Assembly: GCA_036504055.1 (NCBI GenBank)
Contig: DASXVU010000039.1
Location: 1 to 51,319, forward strand
Origin: Methanomassiliicoccales archaeon
GTDB lineage: Archaea; Thermoplasmatota; Thermoplasmata; Methanomassiliicoccales; UBA472
Direction of reading: 5' to 3'
Length of the DNA: 51,319 nucleotides
The notes beneath the pieces were generated by a model. It made no database searches. It worked only from the letters and a program-made list of their open reading frames with translations, and was not told where the DNA came from. Numbering within the stretch: the stretch's first letter is position 1; every line of letters starts with the position of its first letter. The position numbers and the translations under genes are program-made. Of this stretch, positions 40,721-48,976 are shown piece by piece.

Positions 40721-42472
40721 ATGTCTCCCCTGGTCCGAACGGAACGGAGAACGCCGTCGTGGTTCTGTTCGATGTTCAAGTCGAAGCGGACCGATGCCCA
40801 GCTTGATTGGATGAGGAGGCATAGGGTGACCGAGGAAGCCCTGCGCACCCGGGCATATACCGCTTTCATCACGGTCGCGGCCGTCGGCATGGTCTTACTC
40901 GCTTCGATGGGCATCATGTTCGGGCCTACCATCCTTTCCTACCTCGTGATCCCCTTCCTGCTGACCATGGTCATCATTCCTTCGTTGATCATCGGTTCTC
41001 CCTCCAACGGTACAAAGCGGGAGGAGCTGGATATGCTTCGTGAGTCACCGAACGTCATAGGGGCGATGTCGATGAGCATGCAGCTCCAGCCCTCCCTCGA
41101 TCGGGCGGTGGCCTTTGCGTCGCAATATGAGGACGGATCGTTGAACCAACGTCTCAGGATCCTGCTATGGCAGGTGCTCACCCGAGTACGCTATGACCTG
41201 CCCACTTCCATGATGGAGTTCGCCGCCACCCTGACCGAGGAGAACGAAAGTCTACGCCAGTCCATCCACCTTTTCATCTCGGCCACCCACGAATCGACAC
41301 GTGAAGGAATGGACCGCCTGCTGGACAAGGCGAACGCTCTGGTCATCGACGGGGTGAAGGACCGGGTCGAGCGCTACGTGGCCTCGCTGGCCCTGCCCAC
41401 CATGGTGTTCTTCGCGTTCGGGATCCTGCTGCCGGTGATGATGTTCTCGCTGGTGCCATTGCTCACCCTCGGCAGCGTATCGTCCATCGGCTCCGGGGCC
41501 AATGCGGCCCCGATCGTCTCCGACGCAGAACTGGCACTGCTCCTCCTGGTGGTGTTCCCGGCCGCCTCCTTCCTATATTCCCGGTCCACACTGTCCCGAA
41601 ATCCATTGCAGGCGGTCGGGCGGCCGACGCTGTCCCTAGACCCGAAAGCGGTCGCGGGGATCGTCCTTTACATCGCATCGATGATCGTTCTCTCCATCGC
41701 GTTGGTCGGTGATCGCCCCGAGATCGTCCTGATCATCGGCGTGTGCCTGCCTTCCGGCTATTTCTACGTCCGCTTCAGAGGAGAGCACGCCCGCACCACC
41801 CGCATACCAGGGATCGAGAAGGAATTCGTCAACGCGTTGTACCAGATGGGGAACCGGATGACCACCGGAATCAGCTTTGATGTCGCCTTCGAGGAAGTGG
41901 CCCGTTCCCGGTCGTCATCCCCGTTCGGAGAGTTCGTCCGGAGGACCAGGTACAGGTGCCTGACCACCAAGCAGGACCTTCCGACGATCATCGCCGATGA
42001 CAAGGAGCTGATGGGCCTTTCACCGCTGATAAGGAACGCGATCATCACCGTGGCCGAATGCGCCGCCTCTGACCCGCAGGCCGCGGGCAAGGTCGCGCTG
42101 AACCTGGCCCAGTACCTCTCCGACCTGCGCTCCTGCCAGGCCAAGATAAGAGAGAAGCTGCAGAGCGTGGTCGACATGATGACCTCGACCAGCGCCATCT
42201 TCGCCCCGATCGTCCTGGGGATCACCGGCAGTTTGTTCTCCCTGGTGGGGGCGGTTTCCCCCGGGTCGGGTTCGGTACAGAACATGACCCTGATCGGCGG
42301 CATCTACGTGGTCGAGCTGACCTTCATCGTTTCCTTCTTCACCGTGTTCCTGCTCGGCGGCAAGAACTGGACCGAGGTCGCCTACCGGTTCTTCACCAAG
42401 GCGCCGGTGGCGGTGGTCGTGTTCATTTCAGTTTCACTAGCCGCTCGGGGAGGCCTGACGCAACTTCTGTGA
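40721..42472 (+). CDS. TadC/GspF-type membrane protein of the pilus system
   Basis: 583 residues from the ATG two bases after the ATPase stop. A longer in-frame reading overlaps the ATPase and is rejected. Two T2SSF domains: the first about residues 90-270 (LRESPNVIGAMSMSMQLQPSLDRAVAFAS) and the second about 345-510 (FVNALYQMGNRMTTGISFDVAFEEVARS). Each is followed by paired membrane helices, with a further pair near the N terminus and at the C terminus (about eight in all). It anchors the ATPase to the membrane in type IV pilus, archaellum and Tad systems. Its 3' end overlaps the convergent FmdE gene by 50 bases. Confidence 0.9.
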   Translation: MSPLVRTERRTPSWFCSMFKSKRTDAQLDWMRRHRVTEEALRTRAYTAFITVAAVGMVLLASMGIMFGPTILSYLVIPFLLTMVIIPSLIIGSPSNGTKREELDMLRESPNVIGAMSMSMQLQPSLDRAVAFASQYEDGSLNQRLRILLWQVLTRVRYDLPTSMMEFAATLTEENESLRQSIHLFISATHESTREGMDRLLDKANALVIDGVKDRVERYVASLALPTMVFFAFGILLPVMMFSLVPLLTLGSVSSIGSGANAAPIVSDAELALLLLVVFPAASFLYSRSTLSRNPLQAVGRPTLSLDPKAVAGIVLYIASMIVLSIALVGDRPEIVLIIGVCLPSGYFYVRFRGEHARTTRIPGIEKEFVNALYQMGNRMTTGISFDVAFEEVARSRSSSPFGEFVRRTRYRCLTTKQDLPTIIADDKELMGLSPLIRNAIITVAECAASDPQAAGKVALNLAQYLSDLRSCQAKIREKLQSVVDMMTSTSAIFAPIVLGITGSLFSLVGAVSPGSGSVQNMTLIGGIYVVELTFIVSFFTVFLLGGKNWTEVAYRFFTKAPVAVVVFISVSLAARGGLTQLL

Positions 42473-42860
42473 CCTGGAAAATGCCCCTCTCGTCGGCGTT
42501 CAGCACCTGGACCGACAGCTCCTCCTCGTTCTCCTTGGTCATGGTCCGGTCGATCCTCTCCCGCTCCGAGTCCACCAGGCGCACCTCGACAGTCTTCGTG
42601 GAATCCATGAAATGGACCACCGGCAGGTGCCCATCCCGGACCGCGATGTTGTTCTTTCCCATGGTGCATCCGGTGCTGAGCTGTATGCCGTCGATCAGGC
42701 AGGACATAGGAGGGTGCCTGCCGGTGAAGACCACCGCCTGCAGCTTATGCCCGAAACGGGGTCGGGCGATCATGCCCATACGGTAACCGACAACGACATA
42801 AGGACCGAGGTGGCCATGGAAACGCTTCAGGGAGACCAGTTCATCCGGCAGCTCTTTCAT
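42423..42860 (-). CDS. FmdE-family protein
   Basis: 145 residues matching the FmdE domain (PF02663). FHGHLGPYVVVGYRMG (about 14-29) and CLIDGIQLSTGCTMGKNNIAV (about 54-74) hold the His and Cys metal ligands. The protein then ends without the C-terminal zinc finger of some FmdE proteins. FmdE copurifies with molybdenum formylmethanofuran dehydrogenase, but many free-standing homologues have unknown roles. No fmd/fwd genes are in the window. Its stop lies inside the TadC gene end (50-base convergent overlap). Confidence 0.9.
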   Translation of the reverse strand: MKELPDELVSLKRFHGHLGPYVVVGYRMGMIARPRFGHKLQAVVFTGRHPPMSCLIDGIQLSTGCTMGKNNIAVRDGHLPVVHFMDSTKTVEVRLVDSERERIDRTMTKENEEELSVQVLNADERGIFQVTEVASGLPERLVKLK

Positions 42861-42927
42861 GGGTGGGCAATCCCATCACGGGATAGATGAACGTTGGGTT
42901 AGTAACGGAACGGCAATGAGGTCCGCC

Positions 42928-43404
42928 TCACCGCCTGACCACATCAGGTCCGTTCTGGGGGACCATACGGTGAAAGATCCCTCCTCCTGACGAGGGACCT
43001 GTCAGCCTGCAGAGTATGACCTCGACGTGCTCCACCTGATCGATGCGCTGGACCCGGGAGACGATATCGAAGAGGTCGTCGACGTCCCTGGTCAGGGCGA
43101 AGGCCATGATGTCGTGCTCCCCAATGGTCCGATTGACCGCAATGACGTTGCTGGTGACGCGCAGACCGTCAAGGGTCTTGGTGACGTCCCGGCTCAGTAT
43201 CATGAGGACCGCCAGGCCCTCGAACCCCAATTTCCGGAAGTCCATCGAGATGGAGCTCTGCAGTATCATCCCGCCCTCCTTCATGCGATCGTAGCGTTTC
43301 CGCACCGTCTCTGCCGATGTGCCTATACGCTCAGCGATCTTGACGTAGGGCAGCTGGGCATCGAGCATCAGCTCCTTCATGATCCTGCGATCGAGCTCAT
43401 CCAT
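42928..43404 (-). CDS. Lrp/AsnC-family regulator (second of pair)
   Basis: About 158 residues from MDELDRRIMKELML, fixed by GGGGGTGTGCAGG just upstream. HTH at about 17-43 (LPYVKIAERIGTSAETVRKRYDRMKEGGMI), RAM domain about 60-145 (AVLMILSRDVTKTLDGLR, IGEHDIMAFALTRDVDDLFDIV, VEHVEVILCRLTG). The start overlaps the end of the preceding Lrp gene by eight bases, so both are co-expressed. They may form hetero-oligomers. Ligand (amino acid or other) unknown. Confidence 0.88.
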   Translation of the reverse strand: MDELDRRIMKELMLDAQLPYVKIAERIGTSAETVRKRYDRMKEGGMILQSSISMDFRKLGFEGLAVLMILSRDVTKTLDGLRVTSNVIAVNRTIGEHDIMAFALTRDVDDLFDIVSRVQRIDQVEHVEVILCRLTGPSSGGGIFHRMVPQNGPDVVRR

Positions 43405-43882
43405 CCTGCACACCCCCGATCGGTCCGATGTCAAGATTGTCATAGAGGAACTCCAGCTCATCCACGCGCATCGCTACTGCGATCTTCCTGACCCCACGTT
43501 TCTGCCTTATCTCCTCCTTGACCGCGTCAAGATCACTGACCGACCGGGCGCCTATCAGGGCGAACACGTTGCAGCGCCCGATACACTCAAAGCAGAGCAG
43601 TACGTTGGGGTGTCCCCTCAGGGACTCAACCACGTTCTCTATGTCTGTGAAGTCGACCGTCATCTCCACGGTCGCCGCCATCAATTCATGGATGGCCTTC
43701 GGATTGAAGATCGTCGCGGAGCCTACTATGATCCCGTTGGACCTCAGCTTCTCGATGCGTTTGAAGACCGCATTGGTCGATACCCCGTTCGCCTCTGCCA
43801 TATCCTTGAGGTTGGTCCTGGCATCCCTGAGAAGCGTCTTGATTATGGCTGCATCCGTTTCATCGAGCTCGGTGTTGCTCAT
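43397..43882 (-). CDS. Lrp/AsnC-family regulator (first of pair)
   Basis: 161 residues. HTH at about 22-50 (TNLKDMAEANGVSTNAVFKRIEKLRSNGII), RAM domain about 65-145 (AATVEMTVDFTDIENVVESLRGHPNVLLCFECIGRCNVFALIGARSVSDLDAV). Cysteines in LLCFECIGRC are unusual for this position and could act as a redox or metal site. Ribosome site GAGGT lies six bases upstream of the ATG. First gene of the two-gene unit. A long AT-rich gap upstream is the probable control region. Confidence 0.9.
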   Translation of the reverse strand: MSNTELDETDAAIIKTLLRDARTNLKDMAEANGVSTNAVFKRIEKLRSNGIIVGSATIFNPKAIHELMAATVEMTVDFTDIENVVESLRGHPNVLLCFECIGRCNVFALIGARSVSDLDAVKEEIRQKRGVRKIAVAMRVDELEFLYDNLDIGPIGGVQDG

Positions 43883-44502
43883 TTGATACCTCGTTAACGT
43901 TCAATCCCCGGCCTCGAATCTTCGAGAGGAACGATCGCGGAAACTACATTGCCGATCGATTGATTGGCTAATAAAATCAACTCATCTGCTGATATTTCTT
44001 GTTTTTCTAATGAGAATAAGTAATATGCCCAAAAACACAACGAACGTCGCTTATGATGCGAGTGACTGAGGAGATCGAATCAGAATATCGGCCAGAGATA
44101 ATCTGAACGTCCTAAGGATATACGTTCCCGATCTTTAATGGACCGGGGCCTGGGTGACAGATTGTCGGAGAGACGAATTGTTCGATCCAGACCCCGTAAG
44201 GATGTCTTACTCGATTTTCCTGGAACCAATATTCCTGTTGGCTAAGCACCTCCTTTCTGGCAAGGATTTCCCGGTCATGACCTTAGGTGTCTACGACAGT
44301 CCCTACTATTTATTCATTGATGAGATTTTGTTCTAAAAAACATGTATTGAACTCTAATTAGTTGTTATTATTAGATAATATTCCAATAAATGCTAATAGT
44401 TACATATTATGGTAACCGCGTTTGTATCGACTAGATCACTTAGTCGCAATCGCCTCTTTCGACGGCCTTTCGATACCAAGAAAGCGAGGGATTATCTACC
44501 CG
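43883..44502. other. 620-base divergent gap, no gene seen
   Basis: AT-rich in its middle and right part. A 60-codon plus-strand frame (44154-44336) and a shorter one near 44054 look like chance. Inverted half-sites GTTAC/GTAAC at 44399-44416 and TTATTATTAGATAATATT (about 44365-44382) lie in the probable promoter of the DUF2085 gene. Confidence 0.45.
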
Positions 44503-45078
44503 ATGCGGACTGCTTGGGACCGAATGAGCGGCCGAAGGACCCCGTTCCAGAAGTGGAAGTTGACCATGCTGGCGATATTCGTAGCGTGGCTGACGATAAT
44601 ACTGGTGGCCCCTTTTTCCCTTCCGGCCGGGAGCGTGAAAGACCTCTCTGGAGCAGTGGGAAGACTGGACAATCCGGGACAAGAGGCGAGGATGAACCTA
44701 TTCGCGCAGGCCGTGTACACCATGGGCGACATCGAGTGCCACCAGATCGCCGAGCGCTCATACTATCTTAATGGCAACGAACTGCCTATCTGTTCAAGGG
44801 ATGTGGGGCTATCGATCGGGTTGCTGGCGGGCATGGTGGTGGGTCTGCTTTACGTAAGGCGGATCAACCCTTTCTTGCTCGCCGTCGGTATTCTGCCCAT
44901 CCTCCTGGACGGCGGGCTGCAAACGGTGTCCAGTTACCAATCCAACAACACCCTCCGTATCCTGACCGGGATCGTGGCAGGAGTGGCAGTGGCATTACTG
45001 CTGTGTGAGTTTGCCGCGAGATACCTGGAAGTCGGTCCCGGGAAGTCCAATAACAATGATGGGCCAGACAAGGTTTGA
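44503..45078 (+). CDS. DUF2085 membrane protein
   Basis: About 191 residues from MRTAWDRMSGRRTPF. The upstream 27-codon extension is polar and unlikely. Family pattern (PF09858): a first helix (LTMLAIFVAWLTIILVAPF), DIECHQIAERSYYLNGNELPICSRDVGLSIG (about 72-102, the conserved C-H-Q and C-x-R), then helices GLLAGMVVGLLYV, FLLAVGILPILLDGGLQTVS, and ILTGIVAGVAVALLLCEF. The C-H-Q...C-x-R residues suggest metal or cofactor binding at the membrane. Reaction unknown. Precedes psmB by about 135 bases, with a separate promoter between. Confidence 0.85.
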   Translation: MRTAWDRMSGRRTPFQKWKLTMLAIFVAWLTIILVAPFSLPAGSVKDLSGAVGRLDNPGQEARMNLFAQAVYTMGDIECHQIAERSYYLNGNELPICSRDVGLSIGLLAGMVVGLLYVRRINPFLLAVGILPILLDGGLQTVSSYQSNNTLRILTGIVAGVAVALLLCEFAARYLEVGPGKSNNNDGPDKV

Positions 45079-45130
45079 AAGAGAGGGGCTAAATCTTTTC
45101 CAGCGTTCTAGGAACGGGCCGAATTGACAA

Positions 45131-45143
45131 AATCTATATATAG
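45131..45143 (+). promoter_or_regulatory. psmB promoter (TATA box)
   Basis: AATCTATATATAG is a strong archaeal TATA element followed by a leader of about 45 bases with the ribosome site GGAAGGTGTGAT before the psmB ATG. Confidence 0.65.
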
Positions 45144-45213
45144 AGTAGTCCCAATTGGAGTCGTGACAGAATTTGTCTGTTCATCCTTTTACCAATTCTG
45201 GAAGGTGTGATGT

Positions 45214-45867
45214 ATGGTAGAGGCTACAAAGACGGGTACGACCACCATAGGAATCGTCAACAGTGACGGAGTAGTGCTAGCTTCGGAGCACCGCGCGACA
45301 ATGGGCAACTTCATCGCCCATAAGGAAACGCAGAAGGTCTTCAAGATCGACGATAACCTTGGACTTACCACGGCTGGATTGGTCGGCGACGCGCAAGTGC
45401 TCGCCCGCTATGTCAAAGCCGAGGTCGAGCTTTACAAGCTCAGGCGCCAGGCGCCCATGTCAGTCAAGGCTGCGGCCACATTGATGTCCAACATCCTCAG
45501 GAGAGGTGGGGGGTCCCAGGGATTCTTCTATGTCGGACTGATCGTCGGCGGCCACGACAGCGAGGGAGGTCACGTATACTCCCTGGACGCTGCAGGCGGA
45601 TCGATACCGGACAACTACATCTCCGTCGGTTCCGGTTCACCTTACGCATACGGTGTCCTTGAGGACCACTACAAGAAGGACCTGCCCCTCAGCGACAGCA
45701 TCGACCTGGCCATCAGGGCGCTGAATGCCGCAATGAAGAGGGACTCGGCCAGCGGCGATGGCATGGCCATCATCACCATAACCAAAGATGGTTATGTGGA
45801 GGTCTCCGACGAGGAGATCTCGAAGCGTGCTTCGCGCATGGGCATCAACGTGCCCAAGCCGAACTAA
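45214..45867 (+). CDS. psmB: Proteasome beta subunit
   Basis: 217 residues. The propeptide MVEATKTG is removed to expose the catalytic Thr9 ([23 protein letters not shown]). The other active-site elements are present: Asp in NSDGVVLA, the base Lys in [15 protein letters not shown] in [16 protein letters not shown], and [18 protein letters not shown]. Two heptamers of this subunit form the inner rings of the 20S core, cytosolic. No alpha subunit in the window. A T-rich stretch (CCCCTTTTTT) directly after the stop fits an archaeal U-tract terminator before fttA. Confidence 0.97.
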   Translation: MVEATKTGTTTIGIVNSDGVVLASEHRATMGNFIAHKETQKVFKIDDNLGLTTAGLVGDAQVLARYVKAEVELYKLRRQAPMSVKAAATLMSNILRRGGGSQGFFYVGLIVGGHDSEGGHVYSLDAAGGSIPDNYISVGSGSPYAYGVLEDHYKKDLPLSDSIDLAIRALNAAMKRDSASGDGMAIITITKDGYVEVSDEEISKRASRMGINVPKPN

Positions 45868-45892
45868 ACCCCTTTTTTAAAAATTTTCCTGT
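45868..45892 (+). terminator. U-tract terminator after psmB
   Basis: CCCCTTTTTTAAAAATTTTCC directly follows the stop. Two T-runs without a hairpin, the form expected for archaeal U-tract termination. A TATA-like TTAATAACC follows and would serve fttA as a near-leaderless start. Confidence 0.5.
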
Positions 45893-45916
45893 TGTTAATA
45901 ACCAAAAGTTGATTTC

Positions 45917-47824
45917 ATGAGCGCCGAGAGAATTCTGGAAGATGCCCGAGAACAGGTACGCAAGATAGTACCGTCGCACATCAATATCACCTCGATAGAC
46001 TTCGAGGGCCCGGTAGTGGTCATCTACACCAAAGACATGGATGCATTCGCCTCCAACAATGATATAGTTCGTCAGCTGGCCCAAGGTCTGCGGCGCCGCG
46101 TCGCCATACGACCGGACGCCTCATTGCTGGCCGACCCGGACCTGGTGGAGAAAAGGATCCGGGAGATCATTCCGGACGAAGCGCAGATCACCGACATCTT
46201 CTTCGAACCGGAGACCGGAGAGGTGACGATCGAGGCGATCGCACCGGGGCTGGTCATCGGAAAGCAGGGCGCTATCCTGAACGAGATCAAGAAAGAGGTC
46301 GGCTGGGCTCCCAAAGTTGTCCGCGCACCGCCGATACCGTCAAAGACAGTCTCCGAGATACGTTCCTACCTAAGGCATATCCAGACCGAGCGCAAGGATT
46401 TCCTTCGGAAGACCGGCAGGAAGCTGGCCCGGCAGAAGTACGAAGGGGAGTCATGGATCCGCCTGACCGCTCTGGGCGGCTTCCGCGAGGTCGGACGATC
46501 CGCATCGCTCCTGTCGACCCGGGACTCCAAGATCCTGATCGACTGCGGACTGGACGTCGGCGCCGATGGTGCTACGCCATACTTCAGCGCCCCGGAGATC
46601 CAGCCGCTGGATCAGATCGACTGCGTGGTCATTACCCACGCCCACCTGGACCACTGCGGCCTCCTTCCAGCATTATACAAGTACGGCTATGAAGGGCCAG
46701 TCTATTGTACCGCACCGACCAGGGATCTGATGTCCCTGCTTCAGCTGGACTATATCAAGGTGGCCAATTCGGAAGGCAAGAAGAGCCCGTACGAGTCGGC
46801 CCAGGTCCGCGATGTGGTCAAGCATTGCATACCCTTGAAGTATGGAGAGACCACCGATGTGGCTCCAGACATCCGTTTGACCTTCCAGAACGCCGGGCAC
46901 ATCCTCGGTTCCGCTGTATGCCATTTCCATATTGGCGACGGCCTGTACAACATCGCCTTCACCGGCGACATGAAGTTCGAGAGGACCTGGCTGTTCAACG
47001 CCACCGTGAACAAGTTCCCCCGTCTGGAGACTCTGATCATCGAGTCCACATATGGTGGATATCATGACATCCAGCCAAGCCGGGTGGAGGCTTCCACCCA
47101 GCTCCGCGACATCATCGTCCGAACGCTGGAAAGGAAGGGAAAGGTCGTCGTGCCGGTGTTCGCCGTCGGACGTTCCCAGGAAGTGATGCTGGTCATAGAG
47201 GAGCTGGTCCGCACCGGAAAGATCGACAAGCTGCCGGTCTACCTGGATGGGATGATATGGGAGGCTACCGCGATACACACCGCCTACCCTGAGTTCCTCA
47301 ACTCGCAGCTGCGCACCCAGATCTTCCAGATGAACCAGAACCCGTTCCTATCGGACATATTCAAGCGGGTCGACTCCCAGGACATGAGGGAGAAGATATT
47401 GCATGATCCGGACCCGTGCATCGTTCTTGCCACCGGTGGTATGATGAACGGCGGACCGGTCCTAGAGTATGTGAAGAACTGGGCGGACGACCCGAACTCG
47501 ACGCTCGTGTTCGTCGGTTACCAGGCGGAAGGGACCATCGGACGGAAGATCCAGAAAGGGGTCAAGGATCTGTCCATGATGGAGAAGGGCAAGCCGATCA
47601 CCGTCGAGTTCAAGATGGACTCGGAGACGATCGACGGTTTCTCCGGTCACTCGGACCGGCGCCAGCTGATCAATTACATCGCCACGCTGGAACCGAAGCC
47701 GGAGAGGATAATCATCGGGCATGGGGAAGAGCACAAATGCTTGGACCTGGCGTCGGCGTTGTACAAGAAGTTCAACATCGAGACGCGCGCACCGATGAAC
47801 CTGGAGACCATCCGGATGAAGTGA
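45917..47824 (+). CDS. fttA: Beta-CASP RNase / transcription termination factor aCPSF1 (FttA)
   Basis: 635 residues, full length. Order: N-terminal KH-like region (about 1-70), canonical KH with GKQG (115-118), metallo-beta-lactamase part with HAHLDH (241-246), later motifs NAGHILGS and FTGDMKFE, beta-CASP segments (IIESTYG, VFAVGRSQE, ATGGMMNGGP), and GFSGHSDRRQLINYI and IGHGEEHKC near the C terminus. It cuts nascent RNA after U-rich tracts and releases RNA polymerase in euryarchaea. It directly follows psmB, an order I recall as conserved in several euryarchaea. Confidence 0.95.
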   Translation: MSAERILEDAREQVRKIVPSHINITSIDFEGPVVVIYTKDMDAFASNNDIVRQLAQGLRRRVAIRPDASLLADPDLVEKRIREIIPDEAQITDIFFEPETGEVTIEAIAPGLVIGKQGAILNEIKKEVGWAPKVVRAPPIPSKTVSEIRSYLRHIQTERKDFLRKTGRKLARQKYEGESWIRLTALGGFREVGRSASLLSTRDSKILIDCGLDVGADGATPYFSAPEIQPLDQIDCVVITHAHLDHCGLLPALYKYGYEGPVYCTAPTRDLMSLLQLDYIKVANSEGKKSPYESAQVRDVVKHCIPLKYGETTDVAPDIRLTFQNAGHILGSAVCHFHIGDGLYNIAFTGDMKFERTWLFNATVNKFPRLETLIIESTYGGYHDIQPSRVEASTQLRDIIVRTLERKGKVVVPVFAVGRSQEVMLVIEELVRTGKIDKLPVYLDGMIWEATAIHTAYPEFLNSQLRTQIFQMNQNPFLSDIFKRVDSQDMREKILHDPDPCIVLATGGMMNGGPVLEYVKNWADDPNSTLVFVGYQAEGTIGRKIQKGVKDLSMMEKGKPITVEFKMDSETIDGFSGHSDRRQLINYIATLEPKPERIIIGHGEEHKCLDLASALYKKFNIETRAPMNLETIRMK

Positions 47825-47839
47825 TCCGGACGCTTCCCG

Positions 47840-48220
47840 TCATTTCTTACCAATGGTCGTTTCATAACTTGCGATATAGTCAATGAACAAGAGGACCAGG
47901 GACGGGACCAAAGCATACAGCGATATCGTGATCAGATCCCCAAGCAGGTAGTTGGGGTCTGTTCTGCCTTTCAACACCATGCCTTCTGCACTAAGGAATG
48001 CTATGACGGCAATGAACGACAGAAGGAAGAGCAGGATGAACTTGAAAGGACGGCCGAGCCCCGAGATGGTCCTTTGGGTCGGCGGTGCACTACTGTCTTC
48101 TACAACCTTGTTTTCCGATGGCGCCCCCAGCGGAAATGGATGGCTGCAGTTCGGGCAGGTAACCGTGCCAATGTCCACCCATACCCAGCAATTCTCGCAA
48201 CGCTTCCTCTCCCCCGCCAT
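47840..48220 (-). CDS. Zinc-ribbon protein with two membrane helices
   Basis: 126 residues. N-terminal ribbon RCENCWVWVDIGTVTCPNCSHPFP (about 7-30), a polar linker, then membrane helices FILLFLLSFIAVIAFLSAEG and ISLYALVPSLVLLFIDYIAS. Unknown family, a frequent archaeal arrangement. Convergent with fttA, 15 bases apart. Confidence 0.7.
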   Translation of the reverse strand: MAGERKRCENCWVWVDIGTVTCPNCSHPFPLGAPSENKVVEDSSAPPTQRTISGLGRPFKFILLFLLSFIAVIAFLSAEGMVLKGRTDPNYLLGDLITISLYALVPSLVLLFIDYIASYETTIGKK

Positions 48221-48413
48221 GCTCTCAGATACGTTGGACCATGATCATAATCTCATGCCAAACTGGTAGAAGAAATGAAATCATCGTCATGAATTGATAA
48301 GCACCAGGTGAACGTCCACTCCCATATCCATTCCAAAATAATGGGATCGAACCGTTCAAGATATTGAACCACAAGGGTTAGATTTTCATACTAACAACAC
48401 CTCGAATCCACGA

Positions 48414-48836
48414 ATGAAAGATGGTACGAGGACCGCGATTGCCGCCCTTTCCATTATCGTCTATGTGATCTGTTTCATCATATCGATAGGGCTGACCAAA
48501 GGAGCGGCTGGATCGTGGGTGCCAATGGCATTCCTCAGCGTGTTGTTCATCTTCCTGTTCTCGATCGGGGCGGCGATGATCTCAGGGCGGGGAGGTTTCA
48601 TGTTGGCCGGATGGAACACGATGACACCGGAAGAGAGGACCCATTACGATGAGAAGTTAATCCTCCGGTCTGCTGGAATAATGATCATCCTATTCACCGT
48701 GGGTATCGTTTTCTCGATGCTGAGCTTCACCAATGATCTGCCATGGCTCGGATGGATATTGGTCATCCTATCCCTGGTGGGGCTGTTCGTGGGAGCGGTC
48801 AGAATGGGCAGGAAAGGAAAGATCTATTCCGTCTAG
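48414..48836 (+). CDS. DUF3784-like four-helix membrane protein
   Basis: 140 residues with four hydrophobic segments (about 8-28, 34-56, 85-105, 110-130). Between the second and third lies GRGGFMLAGWNTMTPEERTHYDEKLILRSAG, which matches the DUF3784 pattern (G-x-N-T-M-x-x-E-E-x-x-x-Y-D). Function unknown. Single gene with an AT-rich leader. Confidence 0.75.
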   Translation: MKDGTRTAIAALSIIVYVICFIISIGLTKGAAGSWVPMAFLSVLFIFLFSIGAAMISGRGGFMLAGWNTMTPEERTHYDEKLILRSAGIMIILFTVGIVFSMLSFTNDLPWLGWILVILSLVGLFVGAVRMGRKGKIYSV

Positions 48837-48976
48837 ATCAAGAATTTGAGGATGAGCCCCGGCCTTTTTGGGTCAGAAATGACGATCTTCGGTCCAGAAA
48901 TGAGATGATCGAAGATGCTGCTGTTCCTACCATCATGCCTTGAGAATATCGGGGAGGTTTCGATCGTTGATGGTAT

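Noticed and set aside
44154-44336. 60-codon plus-strand frame in the Lrp-DUF2085 gap
   Set aside because: No ribosome site or recognisable features, and AT-rich surroundings typical of a control region.
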